This document shows, in pieces, positions 34,738 through 43,749 of a DNA stretch of 64,000 nt (the first letter of the stretch is position 1; every line of letters begins with the position of its first letter). The notes under the pieces were generated by a model that saw nothing but the letters and a program-made list of their open reading frames with translations, did no database searches and was not told where the DNA came from. The position numbers and the translations under genes are program-made. Source of the DNA: Thermoplasmata archaeon (GTDB lineage: Archaea > Thermoplasmatota > Thermoplasmata > Lutacidiplasmatales > UBA184); assembly GCA_027306505.1 (NCBI GenBank), contig DAHUZP010000026.1:124001-188000 (forward strand), written 5' to 3'.

Positions 34738-37395
34738 CTAGCGAGCCCTCGCCCCGTGGGGGGAATGAAGCTCGAGGACGCGCCGGTCACCGGGTCGGAG
34801 CTCTTCCCGTCGCTGCAGCATCACTTTCTCCGCTTCCCTACCAGAACGAACGGCCGCCTCCTTCAGGCCGCAGAGCTCCTGCAAACGAGCGAGGGTCCTC
34901 CATCTCAGTACGGCGCTCTCCGCTTCCTCCTCGGTGCGGGGAGCCCCGGGAGGTTCTCGCTCGAGCAGCGCGTCCAGCGCTTCCCGGGCCCGGCCGGACT
35001 CGCCCACCGCCCGAAGGTAGAGCAGCAGGTGCTGGGTCACCGGTGCGGACGGCGACCTCTCGCCGGTGATCCTCAGGAGCTCCTCGAAGGTGCGTCTCGC
35101 CTCCGCCCACGCTCCGCGAAGCCCCTCGAGCTCGCCCCTCACCCGGAAGAGCGCGATCCGGGGGACCTCGAGCTCCAGGGTCGCCGCAACGTCCAGCCCC
35201 TCGGACAAGAGTCCCTCCGCCTCGTCGGGACGGTTCAGCAGCAGGAGCGACTCCGCGAGATCCGCGAGCTGGAGCGCGAGCCCGGAGAGGTCGCCCGCCC
35301 GCTGGGAGAGCGCGGCCGAACGACGGAAGAGCTCGACCGCTTGCTCGCACTCCCCTTCCTGCGCACGGACGAACGCCTGGCCGCTCACGAGGATCGCCTC
35401 GGGGGCGGTCCGACCGTTCCGCATCGCGAGCGTCGCCCCCAGGAGGAAGACCGCGTGGGCCTCGCGCCAGCGGGTACGCTGTCCCATGAGGCACCATCCT
35501 TTCTTGTCGAGGAGATCGAGGCGGAGGGAGAGGTCGTCCCCACTACCCATCCGACCGAGAAGGTCGTCCGCGAGGGGCACCCCCTCCTCGTACTGATGGC
35601 TTTGGAGCAGCAGATCGAGGAGGACCGCGTCCATCGTGAAACGGGTACGTGGGGTCACCAGGCCCCCCATCTGCTCCATCTCGTTGCGGGCGCCCTGGTA
35701 GCGAGCGAGGGCGCTCTCGGGGTCGGAGAGGACCTCGATGGCGGAGCGCTCCGCCTCCACCTCCCATCGGAGGGGGGGGTCCACGTGGACCTCGGACAGC
35801 CGCTCCAGGACCTGAAGGCCCGAAGGTCCCTCCCCTTCGATACGCAGTCGATGCACGAGCCGGGTCGCTTCCTGCAGGGCATCCACATCGGGGGGGGTGT
35901 GGCGGAGGCCGAGGTCGACCAGCCCCTGCAACATCCTCTCGGCGAGACCCCACGCCCGCTCCTCCATCGCCCGCTCGACCGCCTGACGGAAGAGCAGGAT
36001 GTCCGAGGGGCCCTCCCGGGCCAACTCCAGAAGGTCCCCCGGCACGAAGGGCGAACGCGGGTGGTGCTCGACCCACCAGTCGCAGAGGGCCCGGGTCTTC
36101 TCGGGCACCTTCTCCTCCGGACAGCTCCGTCGGGCCGCTTGACGGTGCTCCGCATGCGGGAAGCGCCAGGAGACGCCTCCCTCCTCCTCGCTCCGAAGCA
36201 GGTCGCCCGACGCGTCGAGCAGCTCTAGGACCCTCTCCACTTCGACCGGGTCCTTTCCCACCGCCGCTGCGAGCGGCGCAGCTTCCACGGGGTCCGGCAC
36301 CAGCGAGGCGACCCCGAGGAGCTCCCGCTCAGAGGCCGGATGTCGAAGGATACGTCGGTCCAGCAGCAGGGCGGTGGAGACCGGCGGGTCTTCGACGCTC
36401 TCCTCCCCGGCCAGCGCGGGGCTCGGAGGTCGTACGCTGGGCCCATCGCCGTTGCGCTCGACCCAGCCCTCCGCGTCCAGGTAGCTTGAGAGCTCCACGA
36501 TCGTGAGCGGCTCCCCGCCCGCTCGTTCGAGGAGGCGGTCGAGCGTCGGTTCTTGGGTGTCCGCAGAGAGGCGCAGCAGTTGCCTCGCGAGCCGACCCCG
36601 CTCGGAGCTCGGGAGGGGAGAGAGCGAGAGCTCCAGCAGGTCCCTCTCGACCCCCGCCTCACCTCCGCCGCTGCCCTCCTCGTCCCCCGACGCACTGGGA
36701 GGGGACGCGGAGGGCTCCTCCGGAGCCTCGGGCGCCGCTTCGGGCAGCTCCTCCTCAATCGCCGTCACGAGCAACGTCGAGGTGGAGGCCGCTACACGCT
36801 CCAGGGAGGAGAGGCCCCAGCGGGTCACCTCTCCGGCCTCCTCGAGGTCGTCGACGAGCAGCAGTCGACCCGGTGACCCCACGGGCGTCCTCCATCCTTG
36901 CAGGTAGCGCCACATCCTCGCCGGCGCGGGGTCTTTCTCCTGCGCTCCCCGGGGCTCGGGCTCCGCTCTTGCTCCCCCGGGCCCGGAGGAAGGTGCGCTA
37001 CCGGGCGAGCGGCTCGGGGTCACCGCCGCGGCGGCCGTCCCTTCAGGTCGCGCGTCCGCCCCTGCCTTGGCCCCCGATGCCGCGGTCGTCGCAGGCGGGA
37101 AGGACGGGGGCGCGGTCGTCGCCCAGAGCCGGTCGAGGGCCCTTGCCGGTCCTTCCCGGTCCTCCCTCCCCGACGCCCGCGCGAGGCCGATGGTCGCGCC
37201 CCGGGCCTTTGCGGTGACGTAGAGCCAGTCCAGGACGCGGCTCTTGCCGATGCCGGAGGGGCCCTTGAGCCGCACCGCTCCTCCTCGGCCCTTCTCGACC
37301 GCCTGGAGTGCACGTTCGAGGGCCTCGACCTCTCGCTCCCTCCCGATGAGCGCAGGGGGGCCCAGGCCCCCTGTCGGTGCGACCCCCCCCATCAT
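34738..37395 (-). CDS. STAND-like AAA ATPase with TPR-type C-terminus
   Basis: 885 residues. After LIGREREVEALERAL comes Walker A GPSGIGKS and, beyond a low-complexity Ala/Pro/Gly insertion (about 95-160), Walker B RLLLVDDLEE. ERVAASTSTLLVTAIEEEL and LERAGGEPLTIVELSSYL are sensor/winged-helix-like segments of AAA_16/STAND proteins. The C-terminal 450 residues are alpha-helical repeats (AVELFRRSAALSQRAGDLSG, NRPDEAEGLLSEGLDVAATL) like TPRs. Such proteins are signal-dependent switches. No effector or DNA-binding domain is seen. A CGATTTTC box 26 bp before the ATG supports a leaderless start. It follows the polymerase gene by 56 bp. Confidence 0.72.
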   Translation of the reverse strand: MMGGVAPTGGLGPPALIGREREVEALERALQAVEKGRGGAVRLKGPSGIGKSRVLDWLYVTAKARGATIGLARASGREDREGPARALDRLWATTAPPSFPPATTAASGAKAGADARPEGTAAAAVTPSRSPGSAPSSGPGGARAEPEPRGAQEKDPAPARMWRYLQGWRTPVGSPGRLLLVDDLEEAGEVTRWGLSSLERVAASTSTLLVTAIEEELPEAAPEAPEEPSASPPSASGDEEGSGGGEAGVERDLLELSLSPLPSSERGRLARQLLRLSADTQEPTLDRLLERAGGEPLTIVELSSYLDAEGWVERNGDGPSVRPPSPALAGEESVEDPPVSTALLLDRRILRHPASERELLGVASLVPDPVEAAPLAAAVGKDPVEVERVLELLDASGDLLRSEEEGGVSWRFPHAEHRQAARRSCPEEKVPEKTRALCDWWVEHHPRSPFVPGDLLELAREGPSDILLFRQAVERAMEERAWGLAERMLQGLVDLGLRHTPPDVDALQEATRLVHRLRIEGEGPSGLQVLERLSEVHVDPPLRWEVEAERSAIEVLSDPESALARYQGARNEMEQMGGLVTPRTRFTMDAVLLDLLLQSHQYEEGVPLADDLLGRMGSGDDLSLRLDLLDKKGWCLMGQRTRWREAHAVFLLGATLAMRNGRTAPEAILVSGQAFVRAQEGECEQAVELFRRSAALSQRAGDLSGLALQLADLAESLLLLNRPDEAEGLLSEGLDVAATLELEVPRIALFRVRGELEGLRGAWAEARRTFEELLRITGERSPSAPVTQHLLLYLRAVGESGRAREALDALLEREPPGAPRTEEEAESAVLRWRTLARLQELCGLKEAAVRSGREAEKVMLQRREELRPGDRRVLELHSPHGARAR

Positions 37396-37451
37396 GGCCC
37401 GGATTCCCGCGGAGGAGAAAATCGTCGCGCTCGCCCTTCCCGGCGCTCTCC

Positions 37452-39839
37452 TCAGACCGTAAGACGGGTCTGCCCCGGGACCTCGAGGGAGCGGTACTCC
37501 GGGACCGCGCGGGTCCCTCTCCTCCTCGCCGTCCTGCGCGGGCCGCTCCGGGCGGTCTCGCTCCCTTCTCTCGCTCCCGTCCGCGTCCTTCCCTCCCGTT
37601 CGCGTGACCGTCCCCACGAAGTCAGGACCCGGTCCACGTCGTAGCCGAACGGGAGGAAGAGCGTCTCGAAGCTCCGGGCGAGGAGCTCCACGTAGGCCCG
37701 CACATCGTAGCGCTCGTGCCCGGCGAGGAGCTCCGCGGGGACCGCCCGTTCCCGGTAGTCGCGGGAACGCTGGTCCCGGATGAGGTAGCTCACCTCCTCG
37801 CCGGGCTCCCGCACCAGCCCTTCCTCCTTGAGCCGCCGCAAGGCGGCGACCCCGTCGGAGTAGACCCGGTACTCCTCGAGCCGCTGGGTGATGCGGTGGG
37901 TGAGCAGGAGCTCCTCCCGGGGCACGTCGCCCACCGCGAGCGCCTCAGCGTAGCGGTGCCCCACCTCCAGCGCCGCCGGGACCCGCTCCAGGAAGCCCGG
38001 GCCATCCTCCGCCTCCCCCAGGAGGTCCAGCGCCTCCTCCTGGACCTTCTGGACGAAGGTCGGCATGTCGCCGCGCCGGGTCTCGATCCCCCGGAGCTTG
38101 AACTCCCCGTGCTCGTAGCGGCCGTAGTAGCGCTGGGAGACCCCCAGCCCGTGCTCCCGGCCCGGGAGGAAGACGATCCAGCGGTACCTCCCCTCGTAGC
38201 CGAGCGGGAGGTCCAGCCGCTCCGTGATGTCCCGGGCGAAGGCGTTCGGATCGCCCCCCGGTGGAGGACGGAGCCAGAGCGAGTCGACGATGCCGTGGAC
38301 CACCTCCCAGCCTCCCTCGCGCGCGAGCCGGGTGAGCTCCACCAGTACCTCCCGCGCGTAGGCGTTGATCGCCTCGTGGCACTCGATTCGCCCGAACCGG
38401 GCGTTGCGGTATCCCTGGTAGCCGAAGCTCGTCACGAGGACCCACTTCCAGGCCTTGCCCAGAGCGTCGTACCGCTCGCGGGTCGCCCCTTCGGTCTCCC
38501 GCTTCCTCCGCTTGTAGTGCAGGCGGCGCTCGACCAGGGGGCGGATCGTGCGAGGGACCACCCCCTCGCGCAGCGTGCACGACCGGTAGCCGAGCCCGGG
38601 GGCGACGTGCGGGGAGTCCGGGCAGCACGGGCAGTCCAGCGTCTCGATCGAGAGGTTGTGCCGGACCATGATGGAGGGGAAGAGGGAGGCGAAGTCGAAC
38701 TCGTCCACGCCCTGCTGGAGCCCCACCGGCGGGGTCAGGATGAACCCGCCCCGGTCGGCGGCGACGAGCTGGGCGGCCGTCTTCTCCTGCTCGGGGAGGT
38801 TCTTCTTCCAGGGGATGTGCACGCCGCGGCCCAGGGCCACCGCGAGCTCCATCGCGCTGAAGGCGGTCCCGGGCGACTGGCGGACGACGCTCTGGAGCCC
38901 GAGGCGCGAGAGCCGGGAGGTGTCGAGGAACCCCAGGAGCCCCACGTCCTCGACGAACCGCTCGTTGACGTCCAGATGGAACCGGCCGGAGAGGAAGTGC
39001 ATCGGGGCGCGGTGGAGGACCCTCCCGTAGCTCTCGAAGGTCTGTCCGCGCTGGTGGAGGCGGAACGCGGTGGGCTCCCTCCCCAGGAAGAACCGCTCCT
39101 CGTTCCAGCCGTGGAGGACCGCCCGACGGTAGAGGTGGGGGAGGTGGAAGGCGTCCCCTCCGTGGGTCCACAGGATGTCCGGGTCCTCCTCCCGCAGCTC
39201 GTCGAGGAGCCCTTGGAGCGTTCCCTCCTCGCTCCCTTCCTCGACGGTCCTCTCCTCCGGGGTGCCTTCGCCCAGGCGCACGCGGACCACCGGAGCATCC
39301 CCCCGCGAGGGCCGCCCCGGGCCCTGGCCGAAGGTCTCGACGTGGAGCCGAAGGCCGCGCAGCGGAGGAGGCTCGTACTCCGTCACCTCGGGCGGCTCTT
39401 TCGCGAGGACCTCGCTCCCGCTCCAGGCCACGGGAGCGAAGGGGTAGAGCCCACGGTCGATGTAGAAGAGCTGGGGGGCGGAAAGGTCGACGTCGAAGAG
39501 CTGGAAGGTGGTGAACCCTCCGCGGGCGTCGATCTCCTCCGCCAGCGACCGTCGCGCCCCGTGGGGGGCGGGGACGACCGCCAGCGCCCGGTGGGTGCGG
39601 TCCTCCGGCTCGAAGAGGCTCGTCCGGACCTCGCTCCAGGAGAGGGAGGAGAGGTCCCTCCGTCCCTGTGCGAGGCAGCCCGCGAGCTCCTCCAGGCGGT
39701 CGGAGGGACCGGTCACGAAGAAGGGCGGGGCCCAGGGGACCTCCTTGCGATGGACCGTGCCGTTCCGCTCCTTGAGCCAGAGCACGACCGAGTCGCCGGC
39801 CCGGGAGGAGTGGGTGTCCAGGAGCCACCCTTCGGGCAT
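37452..39839 (-). CDS. PolB2-like family B DNA polymerase with degraded exonuclease and motif C
   Basis: 795 residues. Motif A is intact (FDFASLFPSI, Asp 382) and motif B is KAWKWVLVTSFGYQG (465-475). Motif C, normally Asp-Thr-Asp, reads GIVDSLW: only the second Asp (519) is kept. Exonuclease motif I is LHVET instead of a D-x-E and motif II is THGGDAFH, lacking the Asn and Asp, so proofreading should be absent. Cysteines CPCC (403-406) precede the thumb. These features match archaeal PolB2 (Dpo2-type), linked to damage tolerance rather than replication. The C-terminal 60 residues are Arg-rich. Confidence 0.85.
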   Translation of the reverse strand: MPEGWLLDTHSSRAGDSVVLWLKERNGTVHRKEVPWAPPFFVTGPSDRLEELAGCLAQGRRDLSSLSWSEVRTSLFEPEDRTHRALAVVPAPHGARRSLAEEIDARGGFTTFQLFDVDLSAPQLFYIDRGLYPFAPVAWSGSEVLAKEPPEVTEYEPPPLRGLRLHVETFGQGPGRPSRGDAPVVRVRLGEGTPEERTVEEGSEEGTLQGLLDELREEDPDILWTHGGDAFHLPHLYRRAVLHGWNEERFFLGREPTAFRLHQRGQTFESYGRVLHRAPMHFLSGRFHLDVNERFVEDVGLLGFLDTSRLSRLGLQSVVRQSPGTAFSAMELAVALGRGVHIPWKKNLPEQEKTAAQLVAADRGGFILTPPVGLQQGVDEFDFASLFPSIMVRHNLSIETLDCPCCPDSPHVAPGLGYRSCTLREGVVPRTIRPLVERRLHYKRRKRETEGATRERYDALGKAWKWVLVTSFGYQGYRNARFGRIECHEAINAYAREVLVELTRLAREGGWEVVHGIVDSLWLRPPPGGDPNAFARDITERLDLPLGYEGRYRWIVFLPGREHGLGVSQRYYGRYEHGEFKLRGIETRRGDMPTFVQKVQEEALDLLGEAEDGPGFLERVPAALEVGHRYAEALAVGDVPREELLLTHRITQRLEEYRVYSDGVAALRRLKEEGLVREPGEEVSYLIRDQRSRDYRERAVPAELLAGHERYDVRAYVELLARSFETLFLPFGYDVDRVLTSWGRSREREGRTRTGAREGSETARSGPRRTARRRGTRAVPEYRSLEVPGQTRLTV

Positions 39840-39980
39840 GGGTCACGCACCGGGGCCGCCCGAGCGCAGGGCGGCCTCCTGGGGTCTCAGCGGCGGACGG
39901 CGGTTGAAGGTGGAGAGGAGGGGGCGTGAAACCGTGGCCCCGGGCGGGGCGGGGTAGCGGTCCACCCCGGCTCCGCGGGC

Positions 39981-39988
39981 CTTATCAC
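39981..39988 (+). promoter_or_regulatory. TATA-like box of leaderless MFS gene
   Basis: CTTATCAC is centred about 24-26 bp before the GTG at 40008 in the 168-bp divergent region between the polymerase and the transporter. No AT-rich box is visible for the polymerase. Confidence 0.45.
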
Positions 39989-40007
39989 GCGGTCCGCTCC
40001 ACCTCCT

Positions 40008-41342
40008 GTGTCCGAGCCTCCCCTGTCCTCCGCACCGGCGGAGGGCCCATCCCCTCCCTCTTCTCCTCCTCCCGAGAAGGGTCCGGTCCTCTCGAACCGC
40101 AACTTCCTTCGGGTGTTCCTCGCGGGGGCCATCTCGACCGGAGGGTCCGCCTTCTCGAGCCTGGCCGTGGTCTGGGTGGTCTACGCCCGGACCGGCTCCG
40201 CGATCGACCTCGCGCTGGTCGGGGTGGCCAGTCTCTCCGGCGCCATCCTGACCACCCTTCCCGCGGGGGTCTGGGTGGACCGCTACTCCCGTCGCAGCAT
40301 GATGGTCCTCTCCGACCTCCTCCGGGCCGGCTGCAGCGCGGCCCTCGCCGCGATCCTGCTCGCGGTGGGGTTCTCTTTGCCGAGCGTCCTGGTGGTCTCC
40401 TTCGTCTGGGCCGCCGCGGGGAGCCTGTTCAATCCGGCCGAACAGGCGCTGGTCCCCGCGATCGTGCCCGCGTCGCAGATCGCCGATGCGAACGGTCTCA
40501 TCCGGTCCTCGCGATCCGTGATCTCGCTCGTCGCGAACGGGGCGGCCGGGGCCCTCATCCTCGTCGCGGGAGCGATCCCCAGCTTCTGGCTGAACGCGGG
40601 GACCTACCTCGTCTCCGCGGTGCTCGTCTCGGCGGTCATCGTGAGCAGGGCCACCGTCCGCCCCCCCACCACCGCCCCTCGGCCCCGGGCCATGTTCGCG
40701 GAGATGCGGGAGGGGATGGCGTGGCTCTACCGCCAGGAGGGGCTCTTCGCCCTCTCGCTCTCCGCCACGCCCCTCAACTTCTTCCAGAACATCTTCTCGG
40801 CCTTCGTCGTGGTCTTCGCGGTCGTGCTCCTGCACGGCACGGCCCTCACCCTGGGCGGCCTGCTCGCCCTCACCGCCCTGGGCCAGGCCGTGGGCGCCGT
40901 GCTCGTGGGCCGGACCTCCGCGCTGCGCCACGCGGGGAAGGCCTGGCTTCTGGCCTATGGGGTCGGATCCGGAGCGGCGATCCTCGCGGTCGCGATCTAC
41001 CCGCAGGTGTACCTCGCCCTCGTCCTGTTCTTCTTCGAGGGGCTCGTGGGGGCTTTCGGGGGGACCTCGTGGTTGTCCGCCTCCCAGTTGCTGGTCCCCT
41101 CCGAGATGCAGGGCCGCTACTTCTCTGTGGACGGGCTCATCAGCTTCGGCATCCTCCCCGTGGCGCAGATCGCCGGTGGGATCCTGATCACGCTCTACGG
41201 GGTCCAGCGGGTCTTTCTGCTTGCCGGGGCCGGGATGGTCGTCACGGGAGCGCTCTTCTGCCTGTGGCCCGCGCTGTGGCACTGGGGCGTTCGCGGGCCC
41301 CCTTCGTCGGGGCCCCCGCGGAAGTCGGCGGGGTCCGCGTGA
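40008..41342 (+). CDS. MFS transporter (drug/multidrug efflux type)
   Basis: 444 residues with a 30-residue Pro/Ser-rich N-terminus and about 12 TM spans. The MFS loop 2-3 motif is GVWVDRYSRRS. SLFNPAEQALVPAIVPASQI is the segment typical of the MFS_3/enterobactin-exporter-like group. WLSASQLLVPSEMQGRYFSV near residue 350 is also conserved in that group. Substrate unknown. GTG start at leaderless distance from CTTATCAC. The gene separates the polymerase from the RadA-like pair and runs opposite to both. Confidence 0.85.
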   Translation: MSEPPLSSAPAEGPSPPSSPPPEKGPVLSNRNFLRVFLAGAISTGGSAFSSLAVVWVVYARTGSAIDLALVGVASLSGAILTTLPAGVWVDRYSRRSMMVLSDLLRAGCSAALAAILLAVGFSLPSVLVVSFVWAAAGSLFNPAEQALVPAIVPASQIADANGLIRSSRSVISLVANGAAGALILVAGAIPSFWLNAGTYLVSAVLVSAVIVSRATVRPPTTAPRPRAMFAEMREGMAWLYRQEGLFALSLSATPLNFFQNIFSAFVVVFAVVLLHGTALTLGGLLALTALGQAVGAVLVGRTSALRHAGKAWLLAYGVGSGAAILAVAIYPQVYLALVLFFFEGLVGAFGGTSWLSASQLLVPSEMQGRYFSVDGLISFGILPVAQIAGGILITLYGVQRVFLLAGAGMVVTGALFCLWPALWHWGVRGPPSSGPPRKSAGSA

Positions 41343-41484
41343 GCCCCCCTGCCACCGTGGGTCGCTCGTCCCCGACATGACCCTCCCAACGGACGGAGCT
41401 TCCCCGCGTGGCGTGTCGCTCTAGGCCCGGGGAGGGGGACCCGCAGACCTCGACACCCGTGCGCTCGAGCGTCCCCGGAGGGCC

Positions 41485-41778
41485 TCAGAGGGCCTGGGAC
41501 GCGAGGTCCACCAGGATGGGGCGGGAGGGCGGATCGGGCTTCCCCTGGAGCGTCCGAAGCCGCCGTTCCAGGTCCAAGAGCATCGAGAGGAAGACGCGCT
41601 CGGTCAGGTCCCCGCTCGAGAGCATGGTGCCCTGCGCCACGTACCGGCGGGCCCCCTGCATCAGCTCCCGGAAGTTCTCTCGGTCCTTGGGGTCGGTGAG
41701 CGCCCGGCCGAACTCCCGGTCCCATCGAGCGAGCCGCTCCTCTAGAGCGTCACGGTAGGTCGGAACAGTCCGTCCCAT
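41485..41778 (-). CDS. Small helical protein paired with RadA-like protein
   Basis: 97 residues, mostly charged helix: TYRDALEERLARWDREFGRA, then DPKDRENFRELMQGARRYVA and LTERVFLSMLLDLERRLRTL. Not recognised. Its ATG lies 37 bp inside the 3' end of the RadA-like gene, which is strong evidence for cotranscription and coupled synthesis, so the two products probably work together. Confidence 0.65.
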   Translation of the reverse strand: MGRTVPTYRDALEERLARWDREFGRALTDPKDRENFRELMQGARRYVAQGTMLSSGDLTERVFLSMLLDLERRLRTLQGKPDPPSRPILVDLASQAL

Positions 41779-42668
41779 GGCGTCACCTCCGTTGGCCGGT
41801 CGAACCGCTCGTTCCCCGGGGCGGGGGACGGCCCCTCGTCGTCGAACTCCTCCAGGTGCCGCTGATGGGGCGGCAGAGCGAGGAGCGTCAGGGTCTCGGA
41901 GCGCTCCTGGGCGGTGAGGCGCACGACGCCGTCCGGTCCGTGCAAGAGCCGCAGCGTCTCGTGGACCGTAGGTCCCTGGCGGGCGAGGCCCGGGAGGACC
42001 AGGCGGCCCCCGGTACGCGCCTGCGTCAGCAGGAGCGGTCGGCGGAGCGACCGGGCGAGCCGGCCCAGGACCCCGGCCATGTGCACCTGGAGCGCGACGG
42101 ACTCGTCCGGAGGGACCTCCACGTCCTGGCAGAGGAGCGTGGGGTCGCTCGCCACGAGCAGCGATGGGAGCACGCTACGGGCGAGGAGCGCGTCCCCCCA
42201 GGTCTCCACGAGCGTCACCATCTGGTGGGCGGTGAAGGCCCGGGCGAGGCGGATCCGTCCCAGCACCTCCTGAGGTTCGGCGCCCCATCGACGGGCGAGG
42301 GCGCCCACCGCGTACGGCGAGAACCGGTTCGATCCCTCGCGGAGCGAGACCTCCCCTCCGTGGGAGGCGACCGCGGCGAGGAGGAACGGCAGGAAGCTCG
42401 AGATCAGCGTGGGCGGGCCCACGAGGGCCGTCGCCTTCCCCGGAGCGAAGGCCTGCTCCAGCCACGGGAAGAGCGACGGGGCCGCCGGAAAGAGCCGGGG
42501 AGGCCCCGCGTAGCGTCCCGCCGACCGCTCGCGAAGCTCGGAAGCAGGGCGCAGCTCTGGGCTCGGGAAGAGCAGGGTCCCGGGGAACGGGGGGTGATGT
42601 CCCCCGGCCGCAGGCCCTAGGGTGACGAGAGGAACGGGTTCGTCGGTCGAAAGGGGGGTCGCGTCCAT
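41742..42668 (-). CDS. RadA/RecA-fold protein lacking Walker A
   Basis: 308 residues. The RecA core is clear from LREGSNRFSPYAVGALARRW and VLGRIRLARAFTAHQMVTLV, which match the RadA 'RpeRi' and 'RAyNsdHQm' segments. PSLLVASDPTLLCQD stands at Walker B. At Walker A, where RadA has G-x-G-K-T, this protein has GKATALVGPPTLISS, with no Lys-Thr, so ATP binding is probably lost. It resembles the inactive RecA-fold ImuA/SulA-like partners of bacterial mutasomes and archaeal RadA paralogues. Start ATG has GGAG eight bases upstream. It shares a coupled operon with the small helical protein. Confidence 0.75.
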   Translation of the reverse strand: MDATPLSTDEPVPLVTLGPAAGGHHPPFPGTLLFPSPELRPASELRERSAGRYAGPPRLFPAAPSLFPWLEQAFAPGKATALVGPPTLISSFLPFLLAAVASHGGEVSLREGSNRFSPYAVGALARRWGAEPQEVLGRIRLARAFTAHQMVTLVETWGDALLARSVLPSLLVASDPTLLCQDVEVPPDESVALQVHMAGVLGRLARSLRRPLLLTQARTGGRLVLPGLARQGPTVHETLRLLHGPDGVVRLTAQERSETLTLLALPPHQRHLEEFDDEGPSPAPGNERFDRPTEVTPWDGLFRPTVTL

Positions 42669-42879
42669 GGTGGTTGCTCCTGGGCCGTCCTTCCTCGGAC
42701 GACCGGGAGCACGAGGCGGAGGGGGTCTCTTGAACCCCCAAGGGGGATGCTGAAACCGTGGGGCCGTGACCGGGCAGGACCCTGCCGCGATCAGGGGACC
42801 GGGGGTGGTGTGACCATATCAATCCCTGGGGCCGTCCCCGCCCCCGGCCCGAAGGCAGGGCACGGCGGGTGAAGGTAGG

Positions 42880-43716
42880 ATGTCCGCGCAACGGGGGCGG
42901 TCCTCGGCAAGGGGAGGGGTGGGCCCTTCCGTCGGCCCCTCAACGCTCCCCTCGACCCCGGGAACGGGCCCTCGTCCTTCCGCCCCATCTCTCCGCGCGG
43001 GCGTCGGCGGAGCGCCGCCCCCCGTCGAGGGGCGGGCCCTCTCCGACCCGCGCTACGACTTCCACTCGCACACGTTCCTGACGGACGGGGAGACCGCGGC
43101 CACCGACATGTGGCTCCAGGCCCTCGCCCTGGGCCACCGGGCCCTCGCCATCACGGACCATCTCTACACCGAGGATCCCAAGCCGATGCTGGAGCGCCTG
43201 CTGCAGGAGCAGAAGGGCTTCGAGTTCGAAGGGCTCACGACCGTGGTCGGTGTCGAGCTCTCCATGGTGCCCCCCCGCCGCATCGCGGAGGCCGCTAAGG
43301 GAGCGCGACGGGCGGGGGCCGAGATCGTCATCGTCCACGGGGAGACCCCGGTCGAGGCGGTCCCCCCGGGCACGAACCGGGCCGCCCTCTCCTCCAACGC
43401 CGTGGACCTCCTCGCCCATCCGGGGCTCCTCACCGAGGAGGAGGCCGAGCTCGCCCGCGCCCACGACGTCGTCCTGGAGCTCTCCACCCGCCGAGGGCAC
43501 TCCCTGGGGAACGGGGGGGTCGCGAAGCTCGCGCTCCAGGTCGGAGCGGACCTGGTCGTGGACTCGGACGCCCATGCCCCGGCCCATCTCGTCCGCCAGG
43601 AGTTCGCGAGGAAGGTGGCCCTGGGCGCGGGCGTGCCGCTCGCGCACGTGACGAAGGTCGTCACGGAGACCCCGCTCCAGCTGCTGAAGCGCCTGGGGAA
43701 GGCCGGTCGCAGCTAG
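42880..43716 (+). CDS. PHP domain metal-dependent phosphoesterase (histidinol-phosphatase-like)
   Basis: 278 residues. About 57 disordered Pro/Ser/Arg-rich residues lead to the PHP barrel: DFHSHT, ITDH, GVELS, VHGE, LAHPG and VVDSDAHAP carry the trinuclear metal ligands. The closest familiar group is archaeal PHP proteins annotated as histidinol-phosphate phosphatase domain-containing, whose substrate is not firmly known. No his genes are near. Start uncertain: a GTG near 42999 would remove much of the linker. Convergent with the MFS gene (33 bp). Confidence 0.82.
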   Translation: MSAQRGRSSARGGVGPSVGPSTLPSTPGTGPRPSAPSLRAGVGGAPPPVEGRALSDPRYDFHSHTFLTDGETAATDMWLQALALGHRALAITDHLYTEDPKPMLERLLQEQKGFEFEGLTTVVGVELSMVPPRRIAEAAKGARRAGAEIVIVHGETPVEAVPPGTNRAALSSNAVDLLAHPGLLTEEEAELARAHDVVLELSTRRGHSLGNGGVAKLALQVGADLVVDSDAHAPAHLVRQEFARKVALGAGVPLAHVTKVVTETPLQLLKRLGKAGRS

Positions 43717-43749
43717 GACCGTGCGGCCCGGCGGGGCCGCTCCGGGGGA

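Noticed and set aside
37716-39929. Long + strand open frame opposite the polymerase
   Set aside because: No motif and skewed composition; the minus strand carries clear family B polymerase motifs.
39843-41378. Long open frame on the minus strand opposite the MFS transporter
   Set aside because: The peptide is a mixture of Arg, Gly, His, Asp and Glu without any fold, and the + strand frame has 12 TM spans and MFS motifs. It is a GC-rich shadow.
42325-42350. GGTTCGATCC-like sequence resembling a tRNA T arm
   Set aside because: No matching acceptor, D or anticodon arms; it lies inside the RadA-like coding sequence.
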